This document shows, piece after piece, positions 18,401-28,214 of a DNA stretch of 64,000 nt (positions are counted from its first letter, which is position 1; each line of letters begins with the position of its first letter). A program made the position numbers and the translations under genes. Below the pieces are notes generated by a model that was not told the DNA's origin, did no database searches, and saw nothing but the letters and a program-made list of their open reading frames with translations. The DNA is from Leishmania donovani (lineage: Eukaryota > Euglenozoa > Kinetoplastea > Trypanosomatida > Trypanosomatidae): the NCBI RefSeq assembly GCF_000227135.1, contig NC_018256.1, positions 365,968-429,967 of the forward strand, written 5' to 3'.

Positions 18401-20620
18401 GCACAGGAACGCCTCAAGGCAGAGCAGGCAGACCTGCAGCGCGTTGCCAAGGCGACCGAGACGGAGCGAGGACGCCTAAAGGCAAACTGCACACGTCTAC
18501 AGCGATGTGAGATGCGACTAGGTGACGTCGCCGATCACAGCATCTTTGACTCCGGCGCGCTCGACGACGTGCGCATGTCCGCCGAGTACATGGCATGCCA
18601 AGGCCACGCCGAATCGTCCGCCGATGTGTTGAACCGACGAGAGCAGCGGTACTTCTGCGCTTTTGAGAGCATGTACCGCGCCAACATCCTGGCCGAGGAG
18701 AGGATAGAGTTTCGCAGCTTGGCCCGCAGCAACCAGCTGGAGGCTCGCGATATACAGCGGTGCGTCGAGGTGATGCGGATGCAGGAGGTGACAAGCGCGC
18801 TGCAGGCGAAGCTGAACGCGGCCTTGAGCGAGTCCAAGGCTGCCGAGTCGAGGGTAACCGCATCACAAAGGCAGGTGGAGACTCTGAGAGGTGAGCTGGA
18901 GAGCTTGCGGCGGCAGGCCCTGGAGGTGAAGGTGCAGATGGGCAGCGCCGTCGCCGCCGCCCAATTTGCGGAGGCGCAGGTGCGCCAGCTGCGGATCGAG
19001 GCCTACGAAGCCGACGCAAAGCACCGCGATCGCGAGCAGGAGTGCCAGTCCGCCGTGATAAAGGCGCAGAGCGCCGCCACCGCTGCCGCCCACAGCCAGG
19101 ACCTCCTCCACCAGCTGGCGATGCGCATGCTGCTAGCGTGCGAGGAAGAGCAGCGCAGCCTACTTGAGCACCATCAGACCAGCGAGCTCCAGTCACTGCA
19201 TCTCTTGCAGATATCCGACCAGCGCGTACTGGATCGCGAGGGTGCCATCCGCAAGTGGCAGTCACTCTACCGTCGTTGCAGCGAGGGGAACACGTCGACA
19301 AGGGTAAAGGACGACGCCGCGCGGCAGCGACTCACGGACGAGGAGGCTCAGCGCTTGCGCAATCTCCAGCACGAGGGCGATGTGCTCGCACGCAGAGAGG
19401 ATTGCCTAGCCGCAGAGCGGGAGCGGGTTGAGCAACGTGTGCTCGACTTTGAGAGCTACCAGCGCGCACAGATGACGGAGCTGTCGCGGCAGGAGCAAGA
19501 GGTGAAGGGGTACTTGCTGGAACTGGAAGAGATGGATCAGCGCAAGATGCGCGAGTACGCCGAGCGCGAGCAGCGCCTCGTGGAGATGGCGGAACACCTC
19601 AAGATGCGGCAGGCCCGTATTAACACCAACGCTCAAGACCTGTTTCAGTCTCTGCTTCAGCGATCCGCGGAGCAGCAGTCGGCGCTGGCAGAGGCGCACG
19701 AGGAGCTCGAGCGCGTTAGTTTGCAGCGTACCAAGTACATGGCGCGGGAGAGGCAGCTCATTGAGCAGGCACGGCACGGCAACGCGGATGCCATGCAGCA
19801 GCTGGTGAAACTGCACGAGGAGTACGTCGAGTCGGAGAAACATCAGCTAAAGCGACGAGCTCGCAGGCTGGAGGAGGAGGAGGCGCACAACAAGCAGCGT
19901 CTGGCTGAGCAAGAGGCGGAGATTCACCGCTACCTGCTCGATATCGAGGCGGAGGATGTTCGCCGCAACGCGCTCTCACACCAAGGCCAGGAGCTGATGC
20001 GGAAGGCCGAGGAGCGTCTGTCCAAGGCGCAGTTTAAGGAGGCTGCGTTGCGCGACCTGGCCCGCCAAATCCACCTCGAGGCTATGGAGTCAGAGGAGCA
20101 GGCGCGCGCAATGGAGACAACGCTGAGGCGAAAGGAAAAGTCCGCTCGCGAGAAGCTCAAGCACCGAAAGGTGGAGCTGGAGCAGCTGCAGCGTGCAGCC
20201 AGCAGCGCCGCCGAGTACAATGAGCAGACGCTGCTGGACATGGAGGCGGACTTGTTGGCGATTGTGAACAAGAACAAAAATGCCGAGCATGTCATCAAGA
20301 CACGCGAGGCGGAAATCGAGCGGCAGAAGATGTACTACATGGAACTCTCCAAGATGTTGGCTGAGCGCGATGAGATGCTCAGGAAGGAGCACGCGCTGCG
20401 CCTATGCGGCAAGAAGAACGCCGGCTCGTTGGCTAAGGACCTACTCGATGTCAACGACGCTCTGCGCAAGCAGGTGTTGACGTGGAAGCAGAAGTTCGAC
20501 GTCCTTCTTTCGGAGGGCAAGATCGAGTGCGAGAAGTGCTCGTGGAAGAACAAGCGAGACACATCAATGTGCATGTGCTGTGGGCACGCAGGCTTGCTAG
20601 ACTTGTCGCAGACGTGTTGA
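15428..20620 (+). CDS. Giant kinesin with long coiled coil and C-terminal RanBP2-type zinc finger
   Basis: A microtubule motor of 1730 aa. After a Ser/Pro-rich leader, the motor domain spans about residues 88-454. It has the RVAVRCRPP strand, a P-loop (GQTGSGKT, 182-189), switch I (NDRSSRSH) and switch II (VDLAGSERVSETG), so ATPase and microtubule binding are expected. Residues about 455-1690 are almost wholly Glu/Arg/Gln/Leu-rich heptad-like coiled coil, broken at about 1017-1097 by a less charged segment. The last residues carry C1701-x2-C1704-x3-N1708-x6-C1715-x2-C1718, which fits the RanBP2 zinc-finger core; the usual Trp two residues before the first Cys is Ile here. The motor is N-terminal, so plus-end movement would be typical, but this is inference. 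ATG 15428 is preferred because it follows a polypyrimidine-AG pair ending at 15417. An upstream acceptor near 15231 and a start at 15461 are alternatives. Confidence 0.93.
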   Translation: MLPRELARSPHMSSGGSAMTQPKRPTGPPGTRPMSAASPLITLSQNQLPLRSSTPLPPRSGVSSTMASRPSCSISGSFQPTPSILGAQEEKVRVAVRCRPPNAAHGEHSDDIIVSMNPSANEVYLLDQEAAPWRLDMPLWSCSGVALDGSHAVSQAGVYEAVGRPLLQHALDGYNSTLMAYGQTGSGKTYTMMGDHRDNEGGEGAGIIPRMCRDLFHELNNRSFTAPSGERLSWEVHVRYVEVYCEKISDLLNCGASVGIREEITPQSATFALVGARRVKVTATDDLLQALAIGNKWRRTAATKLNDRSSRSHALFLIDLTEIISFTEPDGTVASAPSKSLSIRLVDLAGSERVSETGVHGQKLREVKDINLSLFTLGCVIESLSDPKRRGIKPPYRDSVLTKLLRDAFGGNSKTTMVCTISPCEAQRLQTVQTLHYAAKARRVLNKPRVKEDPSAMELRRANEELVALRRQLDEAQRNGNHYESIEAELREANMRLRREQKEARLRKQVMERREAELAARMRELEDQREAYEAQMQALEAEAERARAQQEKREEELRRAHEMATEYARDRLKEMEEQCVSAEAALRSREEELVKKQRAIEEKMRAAEASSRCRIDELQRQQKDMENALKEKERLTSMHEREMRHKYKQAEENLRAMEKRNFQMEEEWAAKVRALEATAKQREEDVAQRIREAQGAQCKAEAAVRRKEEELQRRWIQVDNEARRLQSEVAAKEAELKRRVQEANRSTEQREEELNERLRKAEYELSRRERETAQKLLEVEALQQATELQSETTRAKERTMKEAHNVRTESLEALEAQLQQRQEELRKQFDEVMQMKRAWNAQHAEQRQKLQAEHEAALQAVKQWETDVSQREMELRRQNDELAGKLRAQEMQLEKQQMMLLADKNEFETAMQRERRAMLHTREEMQLAQDRNDVDCKMRQDKLREWETELRDRRAEMEATQREREAALRQKEMALVALQDATMAKEVELYQAQERLKAEQADLQRVAKATETERGRLKANCTRLQRCEMRLGDVADHSIFDSGALDDVRMSAEYMACQGHAESSADVLNRREQRYFCAFESMYRANILAEERIEFRSLARSNQLEARDIQRCVEVMRMQEVTSALQAKLNAALSESKAAESRVTASQRQVETLRGELESLRRQALEVKVQMGSAVAAAQFAEAQVRQLRIEAYEADAKHRDREQECQSAVIKAQSAATAAAHSQDLLHQLAMRMLLACEEEQRSLLEHHQTSELQSLHLLQISDQRVLDREGAIRKWQSLYRRCSEGNTSTRVKDDAARQRLTDEEAQRLRNLQHEGDVLARREDCLAAERERVEQRVLDFESYQRAQMTELSRQEQEVKGYLLELEEMDQRKMREYAEREQRLVEMAEHLKMRQARINTNAQDLFQSLLQRSAEQQSALAEAHEELERVSLQRTKYMARERQLIEQARHGNADAMQQLVKLHEEYVESEKHQLKRRARRLEEEEAHNKQRLAEQEAEIHRYLLDIEAEDVRRNALSHQGQELMRKAEERLSKAQFKEAALRDLARQIHLEAMESEEQARAMETTLRRKEKSAREKLKHRKVELEQLQRAASSAAEYNEQTLLDMEADLLAIVNKNKNAEHVIKTREAEIERQKMYYMELSKMLAERDEMLRKEHALRLCGKKNAGSLAKDLLDVNDALRKQVLTWKQKFDVLLSEGKIECEKCSWKNKRDTSMCMCCGHAGLLDLSQTC

Positions 20621-22721
20621 TGCGATTGTGTTTTCTGCTCGTTTCCGAAACGTATACTCCGCTGCCGCGCTCGCATTTGTGGCTTGTGGATCCGTGTATG
20701 CTTTGAGCGCCCCCCTACCGTTAGCGCTTCCGTCATCACATCGCTCGACTAACCATAGAGCAGACACACACAACCATGGTGCAAATACGGAGGGAGAGGG
20801 GTGAGGGAGAATCAAGGTCCCTGACGTCCTCTGCACCTTCACATGTGTCGCTGACACCTTTGTCCCTGCTGGGTATAGAGATTAGATGGTGCGTTGGGGT
20901 TTCAGTTTGCGTGTCTGTGAACAATGTAGGCTCTCCGCTGCGCTGCTTTACAACTATATATGTAGTCTTTCTTAGCCCTTTCTATACCTTCACGCTTCCT
21001 TGCCCGCCCTTTCTTAGCCGCTTCCGTTTTTTTTTTTCTTCTTGCCTCCCTTGTCCTTCTCTCTCCTCGACTTTGGCGTTGCTTGCCGTTCAGCGACGCG
21101 GTCGCTCTCAGCCTCTCTCTCTGACTGGGCTCGTGATGCCTTTTACCCTCGCATTTGCCGCACTTCTGCATAAGCGTCCCTCTATCCTGTGTGCGTGAGT
21201 TCGCTCTAGTCCTTTCTTGGTTTTTCTGTTGCGTTGCTATGGTTGCGTCTTGCTTGCGCATCGCTTGCTGGTTCGTTGCGTTGCCTCCCTCCCTCTCTCT
21301 CCTTGTCTGAGATGCGTGTGGGCGCGCTTGTCGATCGTCAGGTTTTGGCTCAAGGATGACAGCTCTAGAAGCATGAGAGGTCGTCCTTTTGCACTTCCTT
21401 GATGAGGGCATGCGCTGCTGTCCGCATGTTTGCACGCGCAGGAGCAGGGGCGGGCTCGATGAATGGCATCGATTAGTGTGTGGCGCGCTTCATCCCTCTT
21501 TTCTTCCATCCTTCATTCTTCTTTTCCTCTGCGGATTTTTGTTTCTTGTCTCCCATCCGAGGAACAGCGGGCGGTTGAAGTGCGCCACCCAGGCGCGTGC
21601 CGTTGCTCTCTCTCTCTCTGTGCGCCTGTCTTGCACGTTGCCTGTGGCTTTCCCTCCTTTCGCTTGTCTTCCATTCTTTTCTAGATCTGCATCCTACACC
21701 AGAGCCGAGTCTTTGTGTTTTCCCTCTTCTCCCTTTACTGACGTGTCGATGAACCGCACTCTTGTCGCACAAAACAGATGCACACATCCCAACTACACGC
21801 ACAGGCACGGTGCTTCGTCGCGTGCGTGCGCTGCCCCGCTGCCTGCACGCTTTCCTTTCCCTCCCCAAATGCGCTTTTTCACGCACCCAGCGCTCTGGAT
21901 CCATCGGCTGAGAAGTGGGAAACGTGCGAGCGACAGGGGAGAGAACGGGCCAAGCGGCACTTGCGCAGATGAGGGCATCGGCTTCTGTGCAGCTCAGTGC
22001 AGGAGTGCAGTACCCCTGCTCACATCATCCCCGCACACGCTCATGCGCGCTTCCTCTTTCCCGGTCTTTTAGACTTCTCCCCTCCCCTCGCAGGCACTCC
22101 ACGGTTTCGGTGAAGGGGCAGCAGGGCTGCAGAGCGAGTTTGATGCTATCGAAAGGTTTACCAGATGCCGCGCTCCGAAGGAGATGGAACTCTCTCCTCC
22201 CAGCGCGGGACATGCGACAGCACACACACACACACACACACACATGCTGCTCTTTGCCTCTTCCTTCTTTGTTCTCCACTTCTGTTTTCTCTCTGCATTT
22301 TCTCGCACAGTGGAGAGGGACTCGGCTCACGCGGCAGCCGCGATAGCACCAGCAGCGGTGCTGCTCACTGCTGAGACGACGAGAGAGAGAGAGGGACGGC
22401 AACGTACGCGTCACCGTGACGTATACTAGAGCACGAGCGCGTGGATTTTTCAGCAGAGAGCCGTCAACGCACAGCGAGCATACTCCTTTCCTTTACACTT
22501 CTCCTGTTGCGTCCCCCTGGTCTTTTGAGTCCTCACCTGTGCACCCACTGGCAACCACGCGACGAGGCGACCTATTCCTGATTTATGCCCACTTCTCTCT
22601 CATATCCACAGGCAGTACCAGCACCCCACAGACTCTCTACTGGTCCCCTCATCTCTCCCCACACCATCACGTCTCGCTATTTACAGTTCGGCGTGTTGGC
22701 TGCCTAGGCGGCCCCGCCATC
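20621..22721. other. Intergenic region
   Basis: About 2.1 kb of mostly CT-rich spacer with a CA repeat at 22221-22244. Frames such as 21389-22072 are Ser/Pro/Leu-rich, overlap pyrimidine tracts and carry no recognisable domain. No gene is called. Confidence 0.6.
22221..22244. repeat. CA dinucleotide microsatellite
   Basis: About twelve CA units in the spacer between the kinesin and the 547-aa gene. Confidence 0.9.
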
Positions 22722-24365
22722 ATGCGTTGCAGCGCGTCTACGCAGCAGCTCCTCGATGAGCTCGCCGCGCGAGAGCGACGAGTCCTGCAGCAGTTGCGCG
22801 ATCTCTCCGGTATGAAGGCATCTCCGATCGCACCTAGCCGGCCCTGCGCAAGTTTGCCGATGACCCCGGAGCGACTCAACGTCGCTTCAACACACCCGGC
22901 ATCGTCGACACCCCTACCGCAACTGCTTCCCTCTCCTTTGTCTACCACCGAGCATGAGGAGTATCAAGTAAAGACGCCGTCGTGGCGCCAGCAGAGCAGC
23001 TGCCACCATGACGTCCACCACCCCTCGCGTGGGACTTTGGGCAACCTGGAGCGAGACCTTCAGCGACTTCAGTACCTACTGCGGCACAGTCCGCTGACGG
23101 GGACGCAGGCAGCGATTGCGGACGCAGGCGACGAGAACGGCTCTGAGGCGACCAACGCACAACAGTCGCAGCAGCATCTCCCGATGACGCACAGAGACGA
23201 CGGCGCTGCAATGGCACGTGAGAAGAGGACACGCGAAGCGCGGCGGCCCAACTTGAGTGCATCCCCGGTGACACCGGAGGTGAAGCGCGACCGACAAGAG
23301 ATGGAAGCCTACTACGCTCCACCGCCGCCCCTGACGCCTCTCCCATCGTACGCAGAGGCGTCTCTGCAGCATCCAGGCGGCGGCTCAACCTCTCCAGCGC
23401 GAGGCAGTGCGGTGCTCAGCATGGACGATGAGCCCTGCGACGAGGATGTGGCGCTCGCCAGTGACGCTCTAGCACACTTCTCTCAAGTTGCTGCGGGGTT
23501 GGTAACCAGCGGTGTAGAGAACCGGCTTAGAAGGGCGAATACGACTATGTTTCCTGGACGGTGCTCAGCAAAGACTGTAGGCGGCTTGCAAGCGAGCCCC
23601 TACCGTGAGCCAGACGACACAGTGCCGAGAGAGGCGCACAGTCGGCAGGGCGTCACCCCTGCGGTGACCCCTTCGACTAGTGAGTGGCGACGCTCTCCGG
23701 TGCGGTGGTTTTCTTCTTCCGCCCCCACGGCGACTTCAATCTCGAAGGACGCGCCCCGACACGAGTGGTGCGAGGAGGGGGAGGAGGAGGTGACGATGCT
23801 CTGTGTGTCTGCGTTGGACGCATGGGCTGCGCATCGCTCGGCGCATTGCGTGCCTCACGGGACAGCCAATTTCGACTCGGCTTCCATTGCGACCTCTCCA
23901 CCGCCGGCGAGGCCATTTTCTCGGGCTTCACGTCCACCTCTGTCGCCATCTCGTCCCGGAGAGCTATCGGATATCCACGCAACTCCGCACCCAGCCCTGC
24001 CGAGCACCAACTCGCCCCCACACGTACCAGCGCGGTCCCCGTCTCCCTTTGCCAAAACCTGTCAACTCGCCGTTTCCACTGCCGGTCTCACCTTCCTCAC
24101 ACCTACCCTTGACGAGGACGGAGCTGCGCAGCCCTTCGCTGCCACATTACCGCCGCAAGCTGCAACGCCGCAAGAAACCTTGCACAGCGGTAACGACCAC
24201 CACAGCAGCAGAGTATCGACGGAGCCTCAGACTTCGTGTGTTGCATCCGCCTTGCCGAGCGGTGTCATGCGAACCACCTCGTGGTCTACTCTGAAGGCGT
24301 TCTACGCCCGACAGTCCAGCGCCGGCGCCCTAATGACACCGTCGTGGGAAGAGGGTACCCGATAG
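22722..24365 (+). CDS. Hypothetical protein, 547 aa, largely disordered
   Basis: The function is not recognised. The frame is open back to 22416, but the first 102 codons read like translated spacer, while ATG 22722 begins a helix-like segment (STQQLLDELAARERRVLQQL) typical of a real N-terminus. A second helical patch lies near residues 109-125 (LGNLERDLQRLQYLLR). An acidic stretch with a hydrophobic helix (about 240-265, DEDVALASDALAHFSQVAAGL) is followed by Pro/Ser/Thr-rich sequence to the end. There is no signal peptide, membrane segment or catalytic signature. The two N-terminal helical patches could mediate coiled-coil contacts. Codon third positions are GC-rich, unlike the flanking spacers, and this supports coding. 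Confidence 0.75.
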   Translation: MRCSASTQQLLDELAARERRVLQQLRDLSGMKASPIAPSRPCASLPMTPERLNVASTHPASSTPLPQLLPSPLSTTEHEEYQVKTPSWRQQSSCHHDVHHPSRGTLGNLERDLQRLQYLLRHSPLTGTQAAIADAGDENGSEATNAQQSQQHLPMTHRDDGAAMAREKRTREARRPNLSASPVTPEVKRDRQEMEAYYAPPPPLTPLPSYAEASLQHPGGGSTSPARGSAVLSMDDEPCDEDVALASDALAHFSQVAAGLVTSGVENRLRRANTTMFPGRCSAKTVGGLQASPYREPDDTVPREAHSRQGVTPAVTPSTSEWRRSPVRWFSSSAPTATSISKDAPRHEWCEEGEEEVTMLCVSALDAWAAHRSAHCVPHGTANFDSASIATSPPPARPFSRASRPPLSPSRPGELSDIHATPHPALPSTNSPPHVPARSPSPFAKTCQLAVSTAGLTFLTPTLDEDGAAQPFAATLPPQAATPQETLHSGNDHHSSRVSTEPQTSCVASALPSGVMRTTSWSTLKAFYARQSSAGALMTPSWEEGTR

Positions 24366-25235
24366 CTTACGAAGCGCAGATGGAGTGCAAGGGCAGCGCA
24401 TGGGGGCTGGTGATACGGCTGCCCCTTTTCGCACTATCGAACGAGAGGGGCCCGTTACGGAAGCGGTGCCATCATCTAAAGTGCGCACTCTTCGTTACCA
24501 CACGCACACCCATTTACGCCTGTAGCATCCTTGCGTGGGGTGAGGGGTGGGTGGGCATTCATAGACTGGCATAGAGACAGCTTATTCAGCTGACCTAGGA
24601 GGAGACGCACGCACCAGAGACACAAGCATACTCGCACATATTTACACGCGTGCACCTGGCTTCGGCTCCCACACGTGCATAGGCGCGCTCGCTTTCTCAC
24701 CGGCTCAACGGAACGACTCCTGGTGCGTCGTACTGCGGCAACGTTTTTCGTTCATCATTTGCGTTTCCTGAACACATCGGCCACCTCAGTGCGCGGCATC
24801 ACGCGAGCAGAAAAGGCGCATAACCCAACGACGAACCTCTCGCTGCTCTTTGGTCTCCGATTTCTCTCGGCTGAGGCTCACTTCATTCTCTCCGTGGATC
24901 TCCCGACGTTTGGTTTCAGCTGCCGAACAGTGATGGAAAAGCGCGCTGACCGCCACACACCTCTTGTTTGCATGTCGACTCTCGCTTCCATACTTCCTTC
25001 ACCTCTGTCTGTTTCCTTTTCCTGGCTCGCCGGCATAGGCAGCACCATCGACAAGTTCATGTACGCGTGAAGAGGCGCAGAGTCAAGTTGCTGCGACGCA
25101 CGAGCGAAAGTTCACCGTGAGCCTCATTGGCGAAGTCTGCTGCATTCCTGCACTCTATCAAGAAAATAAGCAGGCGCACGCTTGGAACAGTAGCAGCATT
25201 ACTGACTCTGCGAGTTTGTTGCGCCCTGCCCGAGC
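24366..25235. other. Intergenic region
   Basis: About 0.87 kb. It has pyrimidine-rich patches around 24840-24900 and 24985-25025 that could hold the acceptor for the next gene. Nothing else was seen. Confidence 0.55.
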
Positions 25236-28214
25236 ATGGAGGAATTACCCGCGCCATCGCCTGCTGCGTCGACAGCGCCGACGCAGGTTAATGTAGAGTT
25301 TTCGAGCGACGACGCGCTGGTGCCGTCCCCCAAGGTGCTGATCGGCACTACCGACGAAGGTGGCCGCGCTCCTCGCAACCGCGAAAGCCGGCGCATTCAA
25401 TTCCTCGACGACGGTAAGCTCTTCGAGGGCCACTTCACCGTCCAGTCGCGCAATCTCAAGAGCATTATCCAGTATCTGGTGGACCGGCAAAGCGAGCAGG
25501 ATGTCATCATCCAAGATTTGCAGAGGCAAGTGCACGTGCTGCGCACTCGTCAACTGAAAGCCAAGCAGCGGGCGGGAGGGGATGGCGAAATGTGGCTGCG
25601 GGCTGCAGCCGCCTCCGGCAAGTCCGCCTCTGGGCGTGGTGTAGAGGACCGTGTGAAGCACATCGAGCAGTTCCTGCAGCTGTGGGGTGTGCGCCTCGGG
25701 GATGTCGCGAAGCTTGTCGAGGAGTACGGCGATCCTGTCATCACCCCCGACGCGTATACCTCGTACCTTGTGGATCTGCCCGCGTTTCGCTTCACTCGTC
25801 GCGAGACGCGTGCTTTCGTGATCAGTGCCAGCGAGCAGTCCAGCATCAGCGCCGCGGCAGCCGCAGCCGGTGACACGGCGACGCGTCGGCGCCACAACAG
25901 CAGCCCATCAAAGCGGGAAACGGGCTCGGCTGGCTCTTCCTCCGATACTGAAAGGAAGTGCGACGACGGCGCTACGGAGACAGCACTCGAGAAGGCAACT
26001 GCCGCCCTCATGAAGGCCGAGATGCTCTTGGAAGAGCTGCGCAGCATTCCGGCACGGCCACCGCCGCCATCCTCCAAGGCCCGCCGAGCCGAGGCTTCGG
26101 CACCGAATACGGACAAGGGCGGCTCTGGCGGTAGCGGCGGCGCAATAGACCACGAGGCCCGCGCAGACATCGAGGAACTCGGCGACTACGTGATACGCCG
26201 CTTCCAGGAGCTAGAGGCGCAGTCGATGATGACGGCAGCAACGGTGGCCAGGGCCGCTGCTGCGCCGCGAGCAGAGAAGGGCGGTGGCAGCAGTGTGGGC
26301 GGAGGCGGGGCCGCTGCTGCAAAGGCTGCCCCAGCGCGTCCGAAGCAAGTGCCAACGAAAAAGCCGGTCGCAAACACCGCCTTGCCCACGCCTGCGCTGG
26401 AGCCTCCTCCGTTGCCGCACATGGTTCCTGGTGAAGTGATCGACACCGTTGCCCGCGAGGACGCTGCGACGTCCCTTGACCTGCTAGAGGAGCTGGAGGT
26501 GACGATGGAGCGTCGGTTCAAGGAGGTGAACAGCGCCCTTGCGAACATTGCGCTGCGCACTGCTTCCATGGCAAGGAACAGCAGCGGTAGTGCCCCTTCT
26601 GCGGCAGAGCCTGAAAAGCAGCAGCAGCAGCGGTCCGGCTCGCCGTCGTCAAAGAGCCCGTCGAGCAAGACACGGTCGCCGTTCTCAGGCAAGCTGGCCG
26701 ACAAGAACGCTGAGCCGAAACCAGTGGTGGACGATATCGAGGCGGAGGTGGAGGAGGCCAGTGTGTCGGCGTCCGCGTCTCATGCGCCATCCTCAACATC
26801 CAAAGTGCTTCGCCCATCCAAAGGCAAATCAAAGCAGACGGCTAGCAACCCTGCTGGACCTCTCATCCCAAGCGTTGGGGTCGATCAGGCGGCCAGGGAT
26901 GAGATGGCGGCCCTCTCAGACCGAGTCGGCGACCTCGAGGAGGAGCTGCTGGAGCGGTGGCAGGCGATGGAGGAGCGGCTGCGCATCATAGGCAGAGCCG
27001 CTATGAAGCAGAGTGTGTCCAACGCCGCTGCAGGGCCGGGCGGCACAGCAGTCACGGCGGTGAACCGCGCCCCTGTTGTGGACCGCAAAGCCCGTGAGGA
27101 CGCTGCCCTTTCCCTCATGCGGCTACAGCAGCTGGAGAAGGAGCTGGCGCAGCTGAAGCGGCAGTGGGCCTCCGCAGATGCCTCCGCCAGGTCTGCCCTT
27201 GGCAACGCCGACCCGCCTGCAGGCGCAAGCAAAACGATACTCACCACGCCGGCCGTACCTATGGAGCCGAGCGCGCCGCTGCGGGACACGTATGACAGCA
27301 AAGTCACGGACCTAGAGAAGGAGGTGGCGCAGCGGATGGCGGATGTAAATGAGGCCATTGCGCAGCTAAGAGGCGGGGCCATGCGGGTCACACCCGGCCT
27401 CGACGCCGCTGTCTCGGCGGCGCGAATCACGAATGGCACTGGCCGAGTGGACGTGCTCTCCGATCTCAATACGCTGGCGTGGATTGCCTCCCTGGCACCG
27501 TCAGCGGAGAGCCTCGCAATTCTTCCAGATCAGCCGCAAACGCATCAATCAGAGGCCACTTCACCCTCCGCTTTACCGGCTCAAAACCACCTGACCTTAC
27601 GTGCAATGGACACCGATGCGCTTCCCGGTGTAGCGGCAGAGGGCCGCTTGCCAGAGGTGGACCCGTCGCGGCGTGCTGAGACGTATCAGTCGGTGCTGGC
27701 ACTCGGCTACAGCAAAAACACTGACGTGGACCTCTTCACCGCCTACCTAATGGGCGGCAGCTCCTCCGGGGCGAAGCGCACGGCTATCAGCCGCCTACGT
27801 CCTCCCGACGCGCCAACGTTTGGCACCCATCTTGTAGAGCGTGCTATGGTTGACTTGCCGGCAGACACCGCGATAGTCGCTGCCGGGGAGGCGGCCAATG
27901 TGGCTGAAAAACGCACTTCTGTGCAGAGCAGCGCCGCCGCTGCCGCGCCTCTTGTTGCCGATGCGCAGCGTGAAGCAGTTGTTGCAGCTAAATCATATCT
28001 GGAAAACCGAACTTTCTCCGTCTCTCCACCACCCGGGGCTCCCAAGGGCGGCATTACGCGTGTGCGGATGTCGGAGGTGAGGGGCGTGTCACCAGCAGCG
28101 CCGAGCTTACCACATCAGCACGTCCGCGAGACTCTTGTACACACCGAACCGTGCCTGGTCGTCAACTGTGCGTGGTGCGACACCGAGAAGGCAGCGGAGC
28201 CGACCCTCACGTAG
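25236..28214 (+). CDS. Coiled-coil repeat protein, 992 aa; first of a tandem paralogous pair
   Basis: The exact family is not recognised. The N-terminal module (about 45-190) has a helix-rich segment (LKSIIQYLVDRQSEQDVIIQDL). It continues into HIEQFLQLWGVRLGDVAKLV and then SYLVDLPAFRF. The protein encoded at 30289 has the same order of elements, so the two look like ancient tandem duplicates. Downstream are five spaced coiled-coil units, each opening with an R(E/D)-containing start and holding a LEE/LEK core (roughly residues 308-335, 407-440, 550-585, 620-650 and 685-715). Ala/Ser/Pro/Lys-rich linkers separate them. The C-terminal 250 residues have few recognisable features and include a late Cys pair (VVNCAWCD). 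There is no membrane segment. A cytoskeletal or flagellar scaffold is plausible, but this is inference from composition only. Confidence 0.85.
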   Translation: MEELPAPSPAASTAPTQVNVEFSSDDALVPSPKVLIGTTDEGGRAPRNRESRRIQFLDDGKLFEGHFTVQSRNLKSIIQYLVDRQSEQDVIIQDLQRQVHVLRTRQLKAKQRAGGDGEMWLRAAAASGKSASGRGVEDRVKHIEQFLQLWGVRLGDVAKLVEEYGDPVITPDAYTSYLVDLPAFRFTRRETRAFVISASEQSSISAAAAAAGDTATRRRHNSSPSKRETGSAGSSSDTERKCDDGATETALEKATAALMKAEMLLEELRSIPARPPPPSSKARRAEASAPNTDKGGSGGSGGAIDHEARADIEELGDYVIRRFQELEAQSMMTAATVARAAAAPRAEKGGGSSVGGGGAAAAKAAPARPKQVPTKKPVANTALPTPALEPPPLPHMVPGEVIDTVAREDAATSLDLLEELEVTMERRFKEVNSALANIALRTASMARNSSGSAPSAAEPEKQQQQRSGSPSSKSPSSKTRSPFSGKLADKNAEPKPVVDDIEAEVEEASVSASASHAPSSTSKVLRPSKGKSKQTASNPAGPLIPSVGVDQAARDEMAALSDRVGDLEEELLERWQAMEERLRIIGRAAMKQSVSNAAAGPGGTAVTAVNRAPVVDRKAREDAALSLMRLQQLEKELAQLKRQWASADASARSALGNADPPAGASKTILTTPAVPMEPSAPLRDTYDSKVTDLEKEVAQRMADVNEAIAQLRGGAMRVTPGLDAAVSAARITNGTGRVDVLSDLNTLAWIASLAPSAESLAILPDQPQTHQSEATSPSALPAQNHLTLRAMDTDALPGVAAEGRLPEVDPSRRAETYQSVLALGYSKNTDVDLFTAYLMGGSSSGAKRTAISRLRPPDAPTFGTHLVERAMVDLPADTAIVAAGEAANVAEKRTSVQSSAAAAAPLVADAQREAVVAAKSYLENRTFSVSPPPGAPKGGITRVRMSEVRGVSPAAPSLPHQHVRETLVHTEPCLVVNCAWCDTEKAAEPTLT

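Noticed and set aside
21389..22072. A 227-codon + frame in the kinesin 3' spacer
   Set aside because: It is spacer-like in composition, lacks domains, and overlaps T/C tracts.
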